NCBI RefSeq assembly: GCF_037893185.1
Contig: NZ_CP140772.1
Span: 7,928,001 to 7,992,000 of the forward strand
Direction: 5' to 3'
DNA from: Chitinophaga sp. 180180018-3
Lineage (GTDB): Bacteria > Bacteroidota > Bacteroidia > Chitinophagales > Chitinophagaceae
DNA length: 64,000 nucleotides
The translations under genes were made by a program, and so were the position numbers. Of the stretch, positions 16,912-27,000 are shown piece by piece. The notes beneath the pieces are model-generated. The model did not search any database. It was not told where the DNA came from and saw only the letters and a list, made by a program, of their open reading frames with translations. Each line of letters begins with the position of its first letter. Position 1 is the first letter of the stretch.

Positions 16912-19900
16912 TTAGAATGATACATTCAGGTTTACTCCAAAGGATCTCAGCGAAGGCAGCGCGCCGCCTTCTATACCCTGTACATTGGATGCAGAGTTGA
17001 GAATATTGGATGGATCCACATTAGGAGCATTGGATTTTATCAACCACAGGTTACGGCCGTATAAAGAGATACGGGCGGCCTGTGCGCCGATTTTCCTGTA
17101 CCATGAATCGGGCAGGTTGTAGCCAAATTTTGCTTCCCTGAGGTAGATATAACTTGCATCATACAAATTTGCTTTGCTGATAACATTTCCGCCGTTATAG
17201 TTAAAGTGGTCCTGTGCGGAAATGTTGACAGTATTGGGATGCCCGTCGGCAGTTACACCCGGCACTACAATACCATTTTCGCGGATACCGTTTTCTACGG
17301 TACTTTCAAGCAATCCGGATTTGTTACCATACAGGTTAGTGTAGGAGAAGAAATTACCGCCATGCTGGAAATCGATTAATGCAGAAAGGTAGAAGCCTTT
17401 GTATGTGAACGTATTGGTAACACCCCCGACATAGTCCGGATAGGCGTTACCGATAGGTTTAACTGCACTGGGAACGTAGCGCCCCTGAGCATCGACCACT
17501 TTTTGTCCGTTGAGGTATGTATAATCCGTACCGCGGATAGTTCCAAGCGGTTCACCTACCTGTCCTACTACTGATACTTTCTGAGTGCGGCGATCGGTAC
17601 CTATCAGCTGGTAATCGAGCCAGGTTTTGTATTGCTGGATATACAGGTTAAGTACTTTGTTCCGGTTTCTGGCCAGATTGGCGTTGATATCCCAACGGAA
17701 GCCGTTTCTGAGGCGGATGGGATTCAGGTTCAATCCTATTTCCACCCCTTTGTTTTCCACACTTCCCCCATTCACAAATGCAGCTGCAAAGCCGGTAGCA
17801 GAAGGCAGAGAGATTGGGATGAGCTGATCTTTGGTAATACGCCGGTAGTAGGTAAAGTCGACGCCTATATGATTATCAAGGAATTTCAGTTCAACGCCGG
17901 ATTCAAATTCCGTAGTTCTTTCCGGTTTCAGGTCTTGTGTATACAAAATAGAAGAGAACTGGGAAATAGGGCTGCTGCCAAATGGTGGAATAAAATCGTA
18001 GGTATTGTAGATGCGATAAGGATCGGCATCATTACCAACAGCTGCCACACTTCCTCTTAACTTACCATAGCTGAGCCATTTCCACTCTTTCAGCAGATCT
18101 GAAAAAACAAAAGAAAGGGAAGCTGAAGGATAAAAATACTGGTTATTCCCTTTGGCAAGAGTGGATGACCAGTCGCTGCGGCCGGTCAGATCGAGGAACA
18201 GCATGTTTTTATACCCGAGATTGGCAGTAGCAAAGGCGGAGTTGATCTGTTTTTCGAAGAACTGATCGAAAGCCTGTGCTGGTTGAACGGAGTTCAGGAG
18301 ATTGTATACGCCCTTAGTGGTAAGGCCTCCGGTGGTGGCTCCACCGGTTACTGTCCACTGCCGATGCATAACGTTGCCGCCTATAGTAGCATTCAATTGG
18401 AATTCTTTACCAAAATCCTTTTTAATATCGGCTGTTAATTGATAGTTCATTTCGCGGTTAGTTCTTACCCGTTTGATGTACTGACCAATTGCATAATCTT
18501 TTGCGGTTCTTTCTTCTTCCAAAGTATTGTAATCATCCATAAATACACGGCCGGAGAAAGACAGCCATTTGGTAGCATCTACATCCAGGCCGGCATAGCC
18601 GTATACCCTGTTGCGACTGTCTGTTTCATAGTCCATATAGCGATTCCAGTATGGGCCATTGCTGGAGGAAACACGGGGGTCGTTCCAGGCGGTGCGGTTC
18701 CAGGTGATCTGGGAGCCATCGTCGTATTTATATCTTTTTTCTTTTTCTATGTCGAGCTGGCGCTGGCCATACATCGTGAACTGGAGGGTAGGATTAGGCC
18801 CGGTAAAGCCTGTGCCAGGGCGACCTTTCACCTTCAGTGCAGTGTAGTTTAAAGAAGCTACTGCCCTTACACCTTTGGTGAGGTTGTAGCTACCATTGAA
18901 GGAAAGATTATTCCTGTTGTTGGTGGCATTAGGCAGCACAAAGGTTTGATTCATATTGCCATAAGAGAGGCGGAAGCTTCCTTTGTCGTTACTGCCGGCC
19001 ATAGCGATATTGTTGGTAAGTGTAAAGCCGGTGCGGTAGAAATCCTTTACATTATTCGGATGTGGCAGCCATTTATCTGTTTGTCCGAAGTATGGATTGT
19101 TTTTGTCTTTATCCCAGGACCAGTAAGGGCGTACGATCTGGCCGTTAAGTTTTGGTCCCCAGGATTCATCTACTTTATATTGCGGCATCAGGTCGTACCG
19201 GCCTCTCCCATCGTGATCATCGTAAGTAGCGCTTTGTTCGTTCAGGAAGCCACCCGGGTTTTGGTTATAGTAGAGGGTATCGAACTTACCACCGCTGCCA
19301 CCACCGTACATATTCTGGTACTTGGGTAATACGGCCACTTTGTCGACTTGTGCGTTGAGGCTATATGTAACACCAATACCTTTTTCCACATCAGGTCTTT
19401 TCTTGGTGGTAATCAGCAGCACACCATTTGCGCCCCTGCTTCCGTAGAGAGCAGTAGCGGCGGCACCTTTCAGCACGGAGATATTTTCGATATCCTCCGG
19501 GTTGATATCCTGGAGCGGGCTACCGTAATCGTAACCACCGCCACCATTCTGCTGGCCGGGATCGTTGGTTACATTATTCATCATGGGAACCCCATCGAGT
19601 ACGAAGAAGGCATTATTATCACCGAGGATTGATTTTACGCCGCGGATAGTGATCTTGGTGGCACCACCCATGGAACCGGTATTGGTATTCACCTGAACGC
19701 CAGGTACTTTACCGGTGAGTGCATTCACGAAGTTTACTTCCTTGGCTTCCTGCACAGCGTTTCCGCTTACTTCCTGAATGGCGTAACCAATAGAGCGGGG
19801 ATTCTTTTTGATACCGAGTGCAGTTACCACTACTTCACCGAGTACTTTTTTAGTAGCACTAGATGGCACAAGGGTGAAATTTACCGGTCCTCTTTTTTCG

Positions 19901-20403
19901 ACAACGACATTCTGTTCGGCGAAAGAAGGAACGTTTATCAACAGTGTATCGCCAGCGGAAGCTTTGATAGAGTAGTTTCCGTCGGGTGTACTTGTTATAT
20001 TTGTTTTAGCCCTTTTGTTGCGAATAACAGCGCCTGGTATTGGGCTGCCTTTGTCATCTTTCACCACCCCGGTTACAGGAAATTCACCAGCTTCCTTCTG
20101 CAGGGCGGATTTATCCGGAGGAAGGATAAGCGTGGTGTCTTCTTTCGGGCGGACTTTACCGGTATCCTGTTTAGGCCGGGTAGTATCCTGTTTGGGTTGG
20201 GTAGTATCCTGAGCGGGTTTCGCGGAGTCAGGCTTGGGTTTATTGGAAGTATCAGCAGCGGAGGGTTTGATCACTACGGGTACAGTGGTATCGGTCGCTT
20301 GTTGGGCGGAAGGATACCTGTCGGGATGAGCATATGCACTGCCAGGTGATAAGCAGAAAAAGGCATAGCACAGCCCCGACCAGGCTAGTACATGGCTTCT
20401 CAT
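16912..20403 (-). CDS. SusC/RagA-like TonB-dependent outer-membrane transporter
   Basis: A 1163-residue TonB-linked porin. The order is signal peptide (1-25), a Pro/Asp/Thr/Lys-rich segment with seven-residue QDTTxPK repeats (about 35-95), a carboxypeptidase-regulatory-like domain (about 105-185), a TonB plug with the SusC-type NFVNALTGKVPGVQVNTNTG, and a 22-strand barrel ending in GVNLNVSF. It imports a ligand captured by the SusD partner, powered by TonB. The low-complexity segment before the regulatory domain is unusual. ATG 20403 starts the signal peptide; the frame is open to 20481. Confidence 0.93.
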   Translation of the reverse strand: MRSHVLAWSGLCYAFFCLSPGSAYAHPDRYPSAQQATDTTVPVVIKPSAADTSNKPKPDSAKPAQDTTQPKQDTTRPKQDTGKVRPKEDTTLILPPDKSALQKEAGEFPVTGVVKDDKGSPIPGAVIRNKRAKTNITSTPDGNYSIKASAGDTLLINVPSFAEQNVVVEKRGPVNFTLVPSSATKKVLGEVVVTALGIKKNPRSIGYAIQEVSGNAVQEAKEVNFVNALTGKVPGVQVNTNTGSMGGATKITIRGVKSILGDNNAFFVLDGVPMMNNVTNDPGQQNGGGGYDYGSPLQDINPEDIENISVLKGAAATALYGSRGANGVLLITTKKRPDVEKGIGVTYSLNAQVDKVAVLPKYQNMYGGGSGGKFDTLYYNQNPGGFLNEQSATYDDHDGRGRYDLMPQYKVDESWGPKLNGQIVRPYWSWDKDKNNPYFGQTDKWLPHPNNVKDFYRTGFTLTNNIAMAGSNDKGSFRLSYGNMNQTFVLPNATNNRNNLSFNGSYNLTKGVRAVASLNYTALKVKGRPGTGFTGPNPTLQFTMYGQRQLDIEKEKRYKYDDGSQITWNRTAWNDPRVSSSNGPYWNRYMDYETDSRNRVYGYAGLDVDATKWLSFSGRVFMDDYNTLEEERTAKDYAIGQYIKRVRTNREMNYQLTADIKKDFGKEFQLNATIGGNVMHRQWTVTGGATTGGLTTKGVYNLLNSVQPAQAFDQFFEKQINSAFATANLGYKNMLFLDLTGRSDWSSTLAKGNNQYFYPSASLSFVFSDLLKEWKWLSYGKLRGSVAAVGNDADPYRIYNTYDFIPPFGSSPISQFSSILYTQDLKPERTTEFESGVELKFLDNHIGVDFTYYRRITKDQLIPISLPSATGFAAAFVNGGSVENKGVEIGLNLNPIRLRNGFRWDINANLARNRNKVLNLYIQQYKTWLDYQLIGTDRRTQKVSVVGQVGEPLGTIRGTDYTYLNGQKVVDAQGRYVPSAVKPIGNAYPDYVGGVTNTFTYKGFYLSALIDFQHGGNFFSYTNLYGNKSGLLESTVENGIRENGIVVPGVTADGHPNTVNISAQDHFNYNGGNVISKANLYDASYIYLREAKFGYNLPDSWYRKIGAQAARISLYGRNLWLIKSNAPNVDPSNILNSASNVQGIEGGALPSLRSFGVNLNVSF

Positions 20404-20461
20404 AGTATTATAAAAGATTTGGTTACTTGTTTTTTCGACAGGATTCCTAAACTGCCTATTG

Positions 20462-20494
20462 TTGTATTGTACGTTCATCAATATAACAATACAA
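20462..20494. repeat. 9-bp inverted repeat upstream of susC
   Basis: TTGTATTGT (20462-20470) and ACAATACAA (20486-20494) are reverse complements with a 15-base spacer, 59-91 bases upstream of the susC ATG. It is a possible regulator site or leader hairpin. Confidence 0.4.
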
Positions 20495-20536
20495 TCAAAA
20501 GGCCTTCTACAATGGGTTGCAGCAGGAAAAAATATT

Positions 20537-20983
20537 TTATTTCAGGATTTTCCTCATTTCGTAGTGTGGGATGCCCACTTCTGTAAATTCTTCTCCACAT
20601 ATTTCGTAGCCGAGCCGCAGATAGAAACCTGTGGCTACTTTGCGGGCGTGCATGGTAAGTATATCGAAGCCGTTATCGATGGCGTAGCGTTCGGCAAAGT
20701 TAATGATATCGCGGCCAAGGCCTTTACCCTGTAAGTCGGGAGACACGGCCATTTGCCGGAGTTGTACTCTGTGCTGGTCGAGAGGTGTGAGGATACAGCA
20801 ACCTATGAGTACAGATTTATTGTTATCATGATCAAAGCATCCGATGAGAATATCATTCATTTCTTCCTGTAGCTGTTCGGTTGTAAAGCTTAATCCGAGC
20901 GGCTTCCGGAGCACATCGCTGCGCAGCTCAACCATACTGTGGTAGTCGCAACTACCGTATTCGATTATACGAAAACCGATCAT
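20537..20983 (-). CDS. GNAT-family N-acetyltransferase
   Basis: A 148-residue single-domain acetyltransferase. The acetyl-CoA site is VQLRQMAVSPDLQGKGLGRDI (Q/RxxGxG as LQGKGLG), followed by the motif-B helix NFAERYAIDNGF and the FYLRLGYEICGEEF end of the fold. The closest-looking group is the ElaA/YjdJ-like small-molecule or protein N-acetyltransferases; the acceptor is unknown. It lies on the same strand as susC but 130 bases upstream, with a palindrome between them, so the two are probably separate transcripts. Confidence 0.85.
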   Translation of the reverse strand: MIGFRIIEYGSCDYHSMVELRSDVLRKPLGLSFTTEQLQEEMNDILIGCFDHDNNKSVLIGCCILTPLDQHRVQLRQMAVSPDLQGKGLGRDIINFAERYAIDNGFDILTMHARKVATGFYLRLGYEICGEEFTEVGIPHYEMRKILK

Positions 20984-21043
20984 ATGAAAATTATAAATGA
21001 GCTTACAAGATAAGATTGTGATATTTTAAAGATATGCAGCATA

Positions 21044-21976
21044 TCAGGGATGCAGGGAATTGAAATAATTGACGATGAGCTGATCAACAGATTTTACCTC
21101 GAGCATGTTGTCGTTAATGGAAAGTGCATTGGGATGTGTATCGGTGCAAATGACTTTGCTGATAAGACCGCTTTTTTTAATTTTTTCGAATCCGTTGCCT
21201 GCGAAGATACCGTGTGTAGTGATAACGTAAATATCGGCAGCGCCGGCATCACGATATGATTCCGCGGCATGAATGAGAGAGCCACCGGTGCGGATCATAT
21301 CATCATAGATAATGACGGTTTTGCCTTTCACATCTGCGCTGATAGCGGTAATAGCAGTTTCTTCTCCGGAGATGCGGCGTTTGAAAACGAAAGCGGCGGG
21401 AACATGCAGATCGTTGGCGAGCGATTCCACCCATTTAGCCCTGCCTGCATCTGTGCTGGCGAGCACAAAGGGGCGGCCGGCGGCGAGCTCCATAGCAGCT
21501 TCCTTGACAAGATCTTTGGCGTAAAGATGAACCGGGCGAACATCATTTTCGAAATACCAGGTGATGCCATCCACATGCAGATCGATCATAACGATGCGAT
21601 TGCCTCTGGAGGTATTGGGTAAAGAAGAAAATAAAACAGCCCTGGTTTTTGCTTTTACGATTTCCCCGTATTTAACTGCCCGTTCCATTGTAGAGTAGCC
21701 CAGGAAAGGAATGACGATAGTGAGTGAATATGCTCCGAGCTGGATGCAACCGCTGGCGAGATCATACGGCTCCAGCGTTTCTTTATCATCGATGGTGCCG
21801 CCAATGAGAATCACCTCTTTGTTACTAACATCGCTCAGGATACGGTGATAATGCTCTCCATCAGGAAAATCGCGGATATCCAGCTCTCCATTTTCCCAGG
21901 TATTGTTGGTAATCGACAGTATCCGGTTTTTGAGATATTGGTAGTGCTGGGTTGCGAAAATGACTTTCTGTGGCAT
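21044..21976 (-). CDS. prs: Ribose-phosphate pyrophosphokinase-like protein (PRPP synthetase family)
   Basis: A 310-residue member of the PRPP synthetase family, which makes 5-phosphoribosyl diphosphate from ribose 5-phosphate and ATP for nucleotide synthesis. Seen are the N-terminal FPDGEHYHRI, the metal-binding-like MIDLHVDG, the flexible loop KRRISGEETAI and the PRPP loop VIIYDDMIRTGGSL. Several positions differ from classical Prs (the loop lacks RPGHN, and DTAGT reads RTGGS), so it could be a divergent paralogue rather than the main synthetase. ATG 21976 (MPQKVIF) starts the fold; the frame is open to 22069. Confidence 0.75.
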   Translation of the reverse strand: MPQKVIFATQHYQYLKNRILSITNNTWENGELDIRDFPDGEHYHRILSDVSNKEVILIGGTIDDKETLEPYDLASGCIQLGAYSLTIVIPFLGYSTMERAVKYGEIVKAKTRAVLFSSLPNTSRGNRIVMIDLHVDGITWYFENDVRPVHLYAKDLVKEAAMELAAGRPFVLASTDAGRAKWVESLANDLHVPAAFVFKRRISGEETAITAISADVKGKTVIIYDDMIRTGGSLIHAAESYRDAGAADIYVITTHGIFAGNGFEKIKKSGLISKVICTDTHPNALSINDNMLEVKSVDQLIVNYFNSLHP

Positions 21977-22050
21977 GACTTTTACAATAAAAACAGGTGA
22001 TAGTTGTAAAAATAAGTGTTTAGGGGGATATTTATAATATTGATAATTAA

Positions 22051-22058
22051 TATTTTTG
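22051..22058 (+). promoter_or_regulatory. Promoter -7 box for the 22139 gene
   Basis: TATTTTTG matches TAnnTTTG, with an AT-rich TATTTA element about 16-18 bases upstream that is a poor -33 box. The ATG lies 80 bases downstream. Confidence 0.4.
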
Positions 22059-22138
22059 CAGCCGAGCACTAAAGCACCTGTTGTTTTTTAACTTTTCGTT
22101 AGCGGGTGGAACATTAAATTTGAAGGATTACTATATTC

Positions 22139-22870
22139 ATGATTCGTTTTACAGCATATATCGGAGCACTGTTCTTTTTCTTTTTCATTGGCATGCAGGG
22201 TATTTTCGCGCAGGTGCGTTTGTCCGGTATGGTAGCGGATCAGGAAACTAAAACCGGATTGCCGTTTGTTTCCATAGTAAACAAACGGACAATGACGGGA
22301 ACGTTAAGTAATGAAAGTGGACGTTTTTATATTGAAGCCCTGCCGGGGGATACGCTGGAGTTCTCCATGCTGAGTTATGTTCAGAAGATACTGATAGTCC
22401 CGGGAATGTCGACCAGCCAGGAAGTATATATGCAGAAACGTTTATTTGAGCTGCAGGGGGTGAATGTAAAAGGCCGGAATTATACGAGGGATTCTATTGC
22501 GATGAGGAATGAATATGGTAGGTACTTCGATTATAAGAAGCCGGGAGCAATGGATGTATTGAAGACGTTGCCCGCTAATCCTATCACGGCGTTGTCATAT
22601 CTGGTGCCGAGCAAGGCGCGTAAGCGAAAGGAACAGTTTCATGAGCAGCTGTTATATTGGGAGAAGGAAAAATTCATTGATAACCGCTATTCTCCGGAAC
22701 TTGTAGGAAGAATGACGAAATTGCAAAGCCCTGAACTGGATTCATTTATGTACAGATACCGGCCAGGGTACCAGTTCCTTAATTCGGCTTCGGACTATGA
22801 TTTGCTGCTTTACATTAAGCAGTCGTTTGAGGAATACAAGAAGGAAAGGGTAACAAAGAAAGAACCATAA
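22139..22870 (+). CDS. Exported carboxypeptidase-regulatory-like domain protein
   Basis: A 243-residue protein with a signal peptide (1-24, ending GIFAQ) and a CarboxypepD_reg-like beta-sandwich (about 26-105: VRLSGMVADQETKTGLPFVSI, GTLSNESGRFYIEALPGDTLEFSMLSY). A C-terminal helical charged region follows (about 120-240). Bacteroidota encode many such stand-alone proteins at the cell envelope, resembling the N-terminal domain of SusC transporters without the barrel. The function is unknown. It is monocistronic, with its own promoter-like box and a strong terminator. Confidence 0.8.
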   Translation: MIRFTAYIGALFFFFFIGMQGIFAQVRLSGMVADQETKTGLPFVSIVNKRTMTGTLSNESGRFYIEALPGDTLEFSMLSYVQKILIVPGMSTSQEVYMQKRLFELQGVNVKGRNYTRDSIAMRNEYGRYFDYKKPGAMDVLKTLPANPITALSYLVPSKARKRKEQFHEQLLYWEKEKFIDNRYSPELVGRMTKLQSPELDSFMYRYRPGYQFLNSASDYDLLLYIKQSFEEYKKERVTKKEP

Positions 22871-22890
22871 ATAAATTGTTTATAAAGAAT

Positions 22891-22923
22891 ACGCCAGGGC
22901 ATTGTAACCCTGGCGTTTTTATT
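22891..22923 (+). terminator. Terminator after the 22139 gene
   Basis: Nine-bp stem ACGCCAGGG / CCCTGGCGT (22891-22899 and 22908-22916) followed by TTTTTATT. It separates this gene from the convergent type VI effector operon. Confidence 0.85.
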
Positions 22924-22941
22924 AAAAGCAACAATGGATTC

Positions 22942-24069
22942 TCATTGATCAGCCCAGTATTCTTTTAGTCCGGGTAGAAAGAAGTAGTGATTTTTTTCCA
23001 GGTAGTCAAACAGCCCTTTGTCTACTGACATTATTTGATCGAGTACCGGAGTTCTAGGCCACAGCGCTGTGTTATAGCGATAGTATTCATAGAACAGTGG
23101 TTCATAAATGGCAGAGATATACGCCACAATTTTTCTTTTCTCGTTCAAGGTATAATAGTGATATGGATGATGTTGGAATGCTGCTTGTCTCAGAAGGCTG
23201 TCATACATAGCATCGGCGAAATAGCTTAAACCGGAGAGTAGCGTATTGTTATCTCGTGTGGTATGGTTAGCGATCCATTGAAGCAGATCTGTTTTTATAT
23301 CCAGTTGATCTCCATTTTTGAGGAAAATAATTTCGCCCACAATCGCAGCCTTAATTTCACCGAGGTCGAGATAATCGTTCATAGCCAGATCATTTAGACG
23401 GGGTTCTTTTGTATAGCCAAAGGATTTAACCAATGTTTTCATGAAGAAGTCATCTTCTCCGATGAGAAATGCCAGATCAGATCTGCTGCCATTGAAGAAA
23501 TATTTGTTGAGGGCTGCCAAACGAGGATCCATAGTTATTGTATAGTGACTACTATCGGAAAACTCTACTATATCGGCCAGAAACGGAACGTAGGTAATAA
23601 ACCTATATTCTTTTGATATAAACAGATTATCGACGGTATAGTCAAATTCCTGCTCTTCATTCATGTTGGCTTCAACGAGAATTGTATTGAATTTATTTCT
23701 CAGTCTGACCTTGTTATTGGTTTTAGTGAATATATCACCGAATATTTGCCTGATTTTTCTGTCAAAAACTACTGAATCCGGCGCCACATAGTTTTCATTT
23801 TTCAACCCTTCTGCAATCAGTGGCAACGCAATTTCAATATCTTTTGCAGTGTAATTGTACAACGGCCCGTCACCCTCCTCCTGTTTTTCTATGTGTAGTT
23901 GCAGTTGTATATGTTTTTTTATTTCTTCCAGGTTCATGTCATAAACTTTTGTTGTTGGAATAATAGTATCTTTCAAAGGCTTTTCCTGATTTTTCCGGGG
24001 TGTTGTCTGACAGGCGTGGAGCAGGACATTGAATGCTACAGTACAGTATATTAAGTAGGGTGTTTTCAT
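22942..24069 (-). CDS. Lipoprotein, putative immunity protein of the adjacent PAAR-like effector
   Basis: A 375-residue lipoprotein with no family I recognise. The signal peptide ends at lipobox LLHAC (C20); a polar linker (about 21-45) precedes a helical, acidic globular domain. Its start lies 12 bases after the stop of the 1283-residue peptidoglycan-hydrolase-like effector, and it is the last gene of the vgrG operon. Position directly downstream of the effector and export to the envelope, where a cell-wall-degrading toxin acts, are the usual marks of a type VI immunity protein. That role is inference; it could also be an accessory factor. Confidence 0.6.
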   Translation of the reverse strand: MKTPYLIYCTVAFNVLLHACQTTPRKNQEKPLKDTIIPTTKVYDMNLEEIKKHIQLQLHIEKQEEGDGPLYNYTAKDIEIALPLIAEGLKNENYVAPDSVVFDRKIRQIFGDIFTKTNNKVRLRNKFNTILVEANMNEEQEFDYTVDNLFISKEYRFITYVPFLADIVEFSDSSHYTITMDPRLAALNKYFFNGSRSDLAFLIGEDDFFMKTLVKSFGYTKEPRLNDLAMNDYLDLGEIKAAIVGEIIFLKNGDQLDIKTDLLQWIANHTTRDNNTLLSGLSYFADAMYDSLLRQAAFQHHPYHYYTLNEKRKIVAYISAIYEPLFYEYYRYNTALWPRTPVLDQIMSVDKGLFDYLEKNHYFFLPGLKEYWADQ

Positions 24070-24081
24070 AAATGAGCTGAT

Positions 24082-27000
24082 TTATCTCAGGCCTAAGTGA
24101 AAATGATCCTGGTGGATGGTTGTTAAATGACTGGTAGTATTTTTGATTTTGCTTTTATAGGCGAAATTTCTATTGAACCCCCATCGCCCGGCAACCTCCA
24201 GAATTCTTTCCAGTACTCTCAGGAATTCTCTCTCTGAACCGAATGTTTTCTCTGCTTCCTGCCAGAATACATGACCTTTCCTGGCTGTACTACCGGGGTA
24301 GCGGATATCGATGTCGTTGCCATTGACATGTCCCCTGTGTCCGATATTACGTTTATTGCTGGCAGATATATCATTGTAGTATAATATCCCGTCATAGTTG
24401 TTATGGGGAAGAGAGTAAAAGAATCCCAGCAGTGATGCAGCTACATGTGGTGCGATGAAGTTATCGTCTCCACCATCTCTGTTTCCGAACCGCCCCCAGT
24501 TTGGACCTGTTGACGGAAAAGGCAGTAACCCGTTTTCGTTTTTGGTCAGTTGAAAGGTATGTACGAGTTCGTCTGATAAATAGAGACTATATCGATAGTT
24601 GTTGCTTTCGGGATTCTCAAAAATCAATTGATGACTAAAGGTATCCAGCTGGATAATGTATTGGTTGGGCTTATTATCTGATATAGTTTGAAACTGGCAT
24701 TCTTTTACCTTGAACATGAAAGCAGTACAGGTTTCAAAAATATGTTTCTTCCTGGCATAATTGCTGCCATCGGCTGATGTTACTTCGTTTCCTACCCTGC
24801 GGCTGATACCAGTAGTTACCTCGGTATTGCCGTTCGCACGAAGGTGAAGTTTTTGGGAATGCCAATATGCCATGGATGATAGTACGGCAATTCTCATGCT
24901 GTTGCATACCAGTTCCGGATGACTGACAATATCCGCTTGTTCTTTCAGTGTGTATTTGTTGGCATTTGTATATGCTTTCCGGCCGGTGATCTGAATAAGC
25001 CCCCGGCCTCTGAAAAGCCAGCCATCTTCTTCCTCAGTATTACCCAGCAGTTTTCCGGTTCTAGTATCGGGGCCGTACGCAAAGTTGGCAATCTTCTGCT
25101 GATTGGCGACGCTTACTCCGGGGATTGCCGGCTTTCGTACCTGGCGGCCCCATTCCATGGCTTTTCTTCTCCCCGATGCCGTGCGGAACGCTGAGAAGGT
25201 GTGTATTAATTCTTCCCAGTACCAGTTAAAGTTCTCTCCTCCCTTAATATGTAGTGCTCTTCCACTTTCAACCGCTATCTGTGCAAAGAAGTGTGCTTTG
25301 TTCCAGCAGGTATTCATATTCATGATTTCCATATAAGCATTATAGGTAGTTGTGGCGGATTCGAGATCTGCGCTATTTGCTCCGGGAAATATCTCCTTCA
25401 GCTGAGCAACGGTTACTTTATTATTGCACCGGGGACAGCCATCCGGAGTTTCGTTTGTTGCATATGTTTCGCCCAATATTACAGGAGCGTTGGATCTCGT
25501 GAGTTGTCTGAATAGTCCGCCTAGTTTGTTAGAGAGTTTCAAATGCTGATAGAAACTGGCTTTGCCAGGATCGAATAAATTTTTATCCGCTACATCTGCC
25601 GGATACAAATATTTATCGGTACTGGTTTTAACAACAATGTAGAAGCAACGAAGCAGCATATCTGCGAATTTGCCGGCTCTAAGCTGGCCGGTATCTATCA
25701 TAACAGAGGCGGTTTCGTTTTCATTGACTTTGATGTGTTTGTTGATACACAGCTTGTCGTTTTCGCTGTGCCGGTTTTCCCATAGTTGAACAATAAGATC
25801 GTTTCCAGAGAGATTGATGGTTTGAATATGAATAGTTATTTTTTCTCCAAACCTGTATACATTGATAGCCGGTTTTTGTTGTGCATCGAGGGCCTGAACT
25901 GATATCACTTCTTTAGTTGGTTTCAACTGTAACAGGTTGCCTGTTTCTTTCATTCGCCTGAGCGTTTGATGCCGTGGATACCAGTATTTCTGTTCGTGGG
26001 TTGTTATCGTTTTCATGTTTGTGAACATGATTGTACGAGGGGAATGTGGTACGGCGAAGAGCAGCCGGAAGGTATTCCAATCGAAGCTGGTGGCAGTTAA
26101 CTTGTGCCGCAGACTATGAACATTTACATCTACATTGAGTTCGCCGTTAGCATCAAATTCGGCATAGCCGAGATGCTTTATAAAATAGTATTGGTTGGCC
26201 GGATTGCAGCCCAGTAAATCGAGCGGAATCTTTTCACCGTGAGCATCAGCACAGGATATATTCAGCCGGATATCTTCTTTCCATCCGGCTGTTGATCTGT
26301 AGAAGTTTTGCAAATCAGTAAAGCACCAGCGTGTGATATTGGCAGTGGTTACATGTACTTCATATGAGCATCCTGATTTGCCAAGACTTGCAGTTATAGT
26401 GAAGGAACCTTCCTGTTCCAGTTGTGCTTCCCGAAAATTAGCTTCTCCTGCCCCGAATGGATGCCAGATGACAGGGCCATCGAGTGAAGCATCGTATGGC
26501 ATCAATGTTAGGGCTGACAGGCTGTATTTTTTTCCGGCTATCCAATTATTGTTTCCATTTTCAACAGTTATCTGAAGTAGCTCGTTGGGTTTTACTTCCA
26601 GCAGCCACACTAATGCTGAGGGTATATCCTGAGAATGCGCTTCCACCCTGTATTTACCGGGAACGGTAAAGTGGGTATCGCCATTCAGTGTGATGGTTGA
26701 GCCGATACCCATCAGTTTACCGTTTAGCAGCCATTGGATAGCTGTAGCACCTGAAGCTGGCAATGGTGTAGTCCCGTTTGTATCAGCAAGCTGAAAGCTC
26801 AGTGAAGTGCGGGGCCTTATCATATGGCTGCCATGATGGTTGGTTATTGATATTACGTTTCTGCTAGTGGTTAGCGTCAGGGATCTTTCTTCGCGAAACC
26901 CATCTGAATCTATAGTGGCGGTAACTGTATAAGTGGTGCCCCTGTTCATGGGAGTGAAATGAACATATGCGTTATTGCTCATGGCAAGTATATTATTGCC

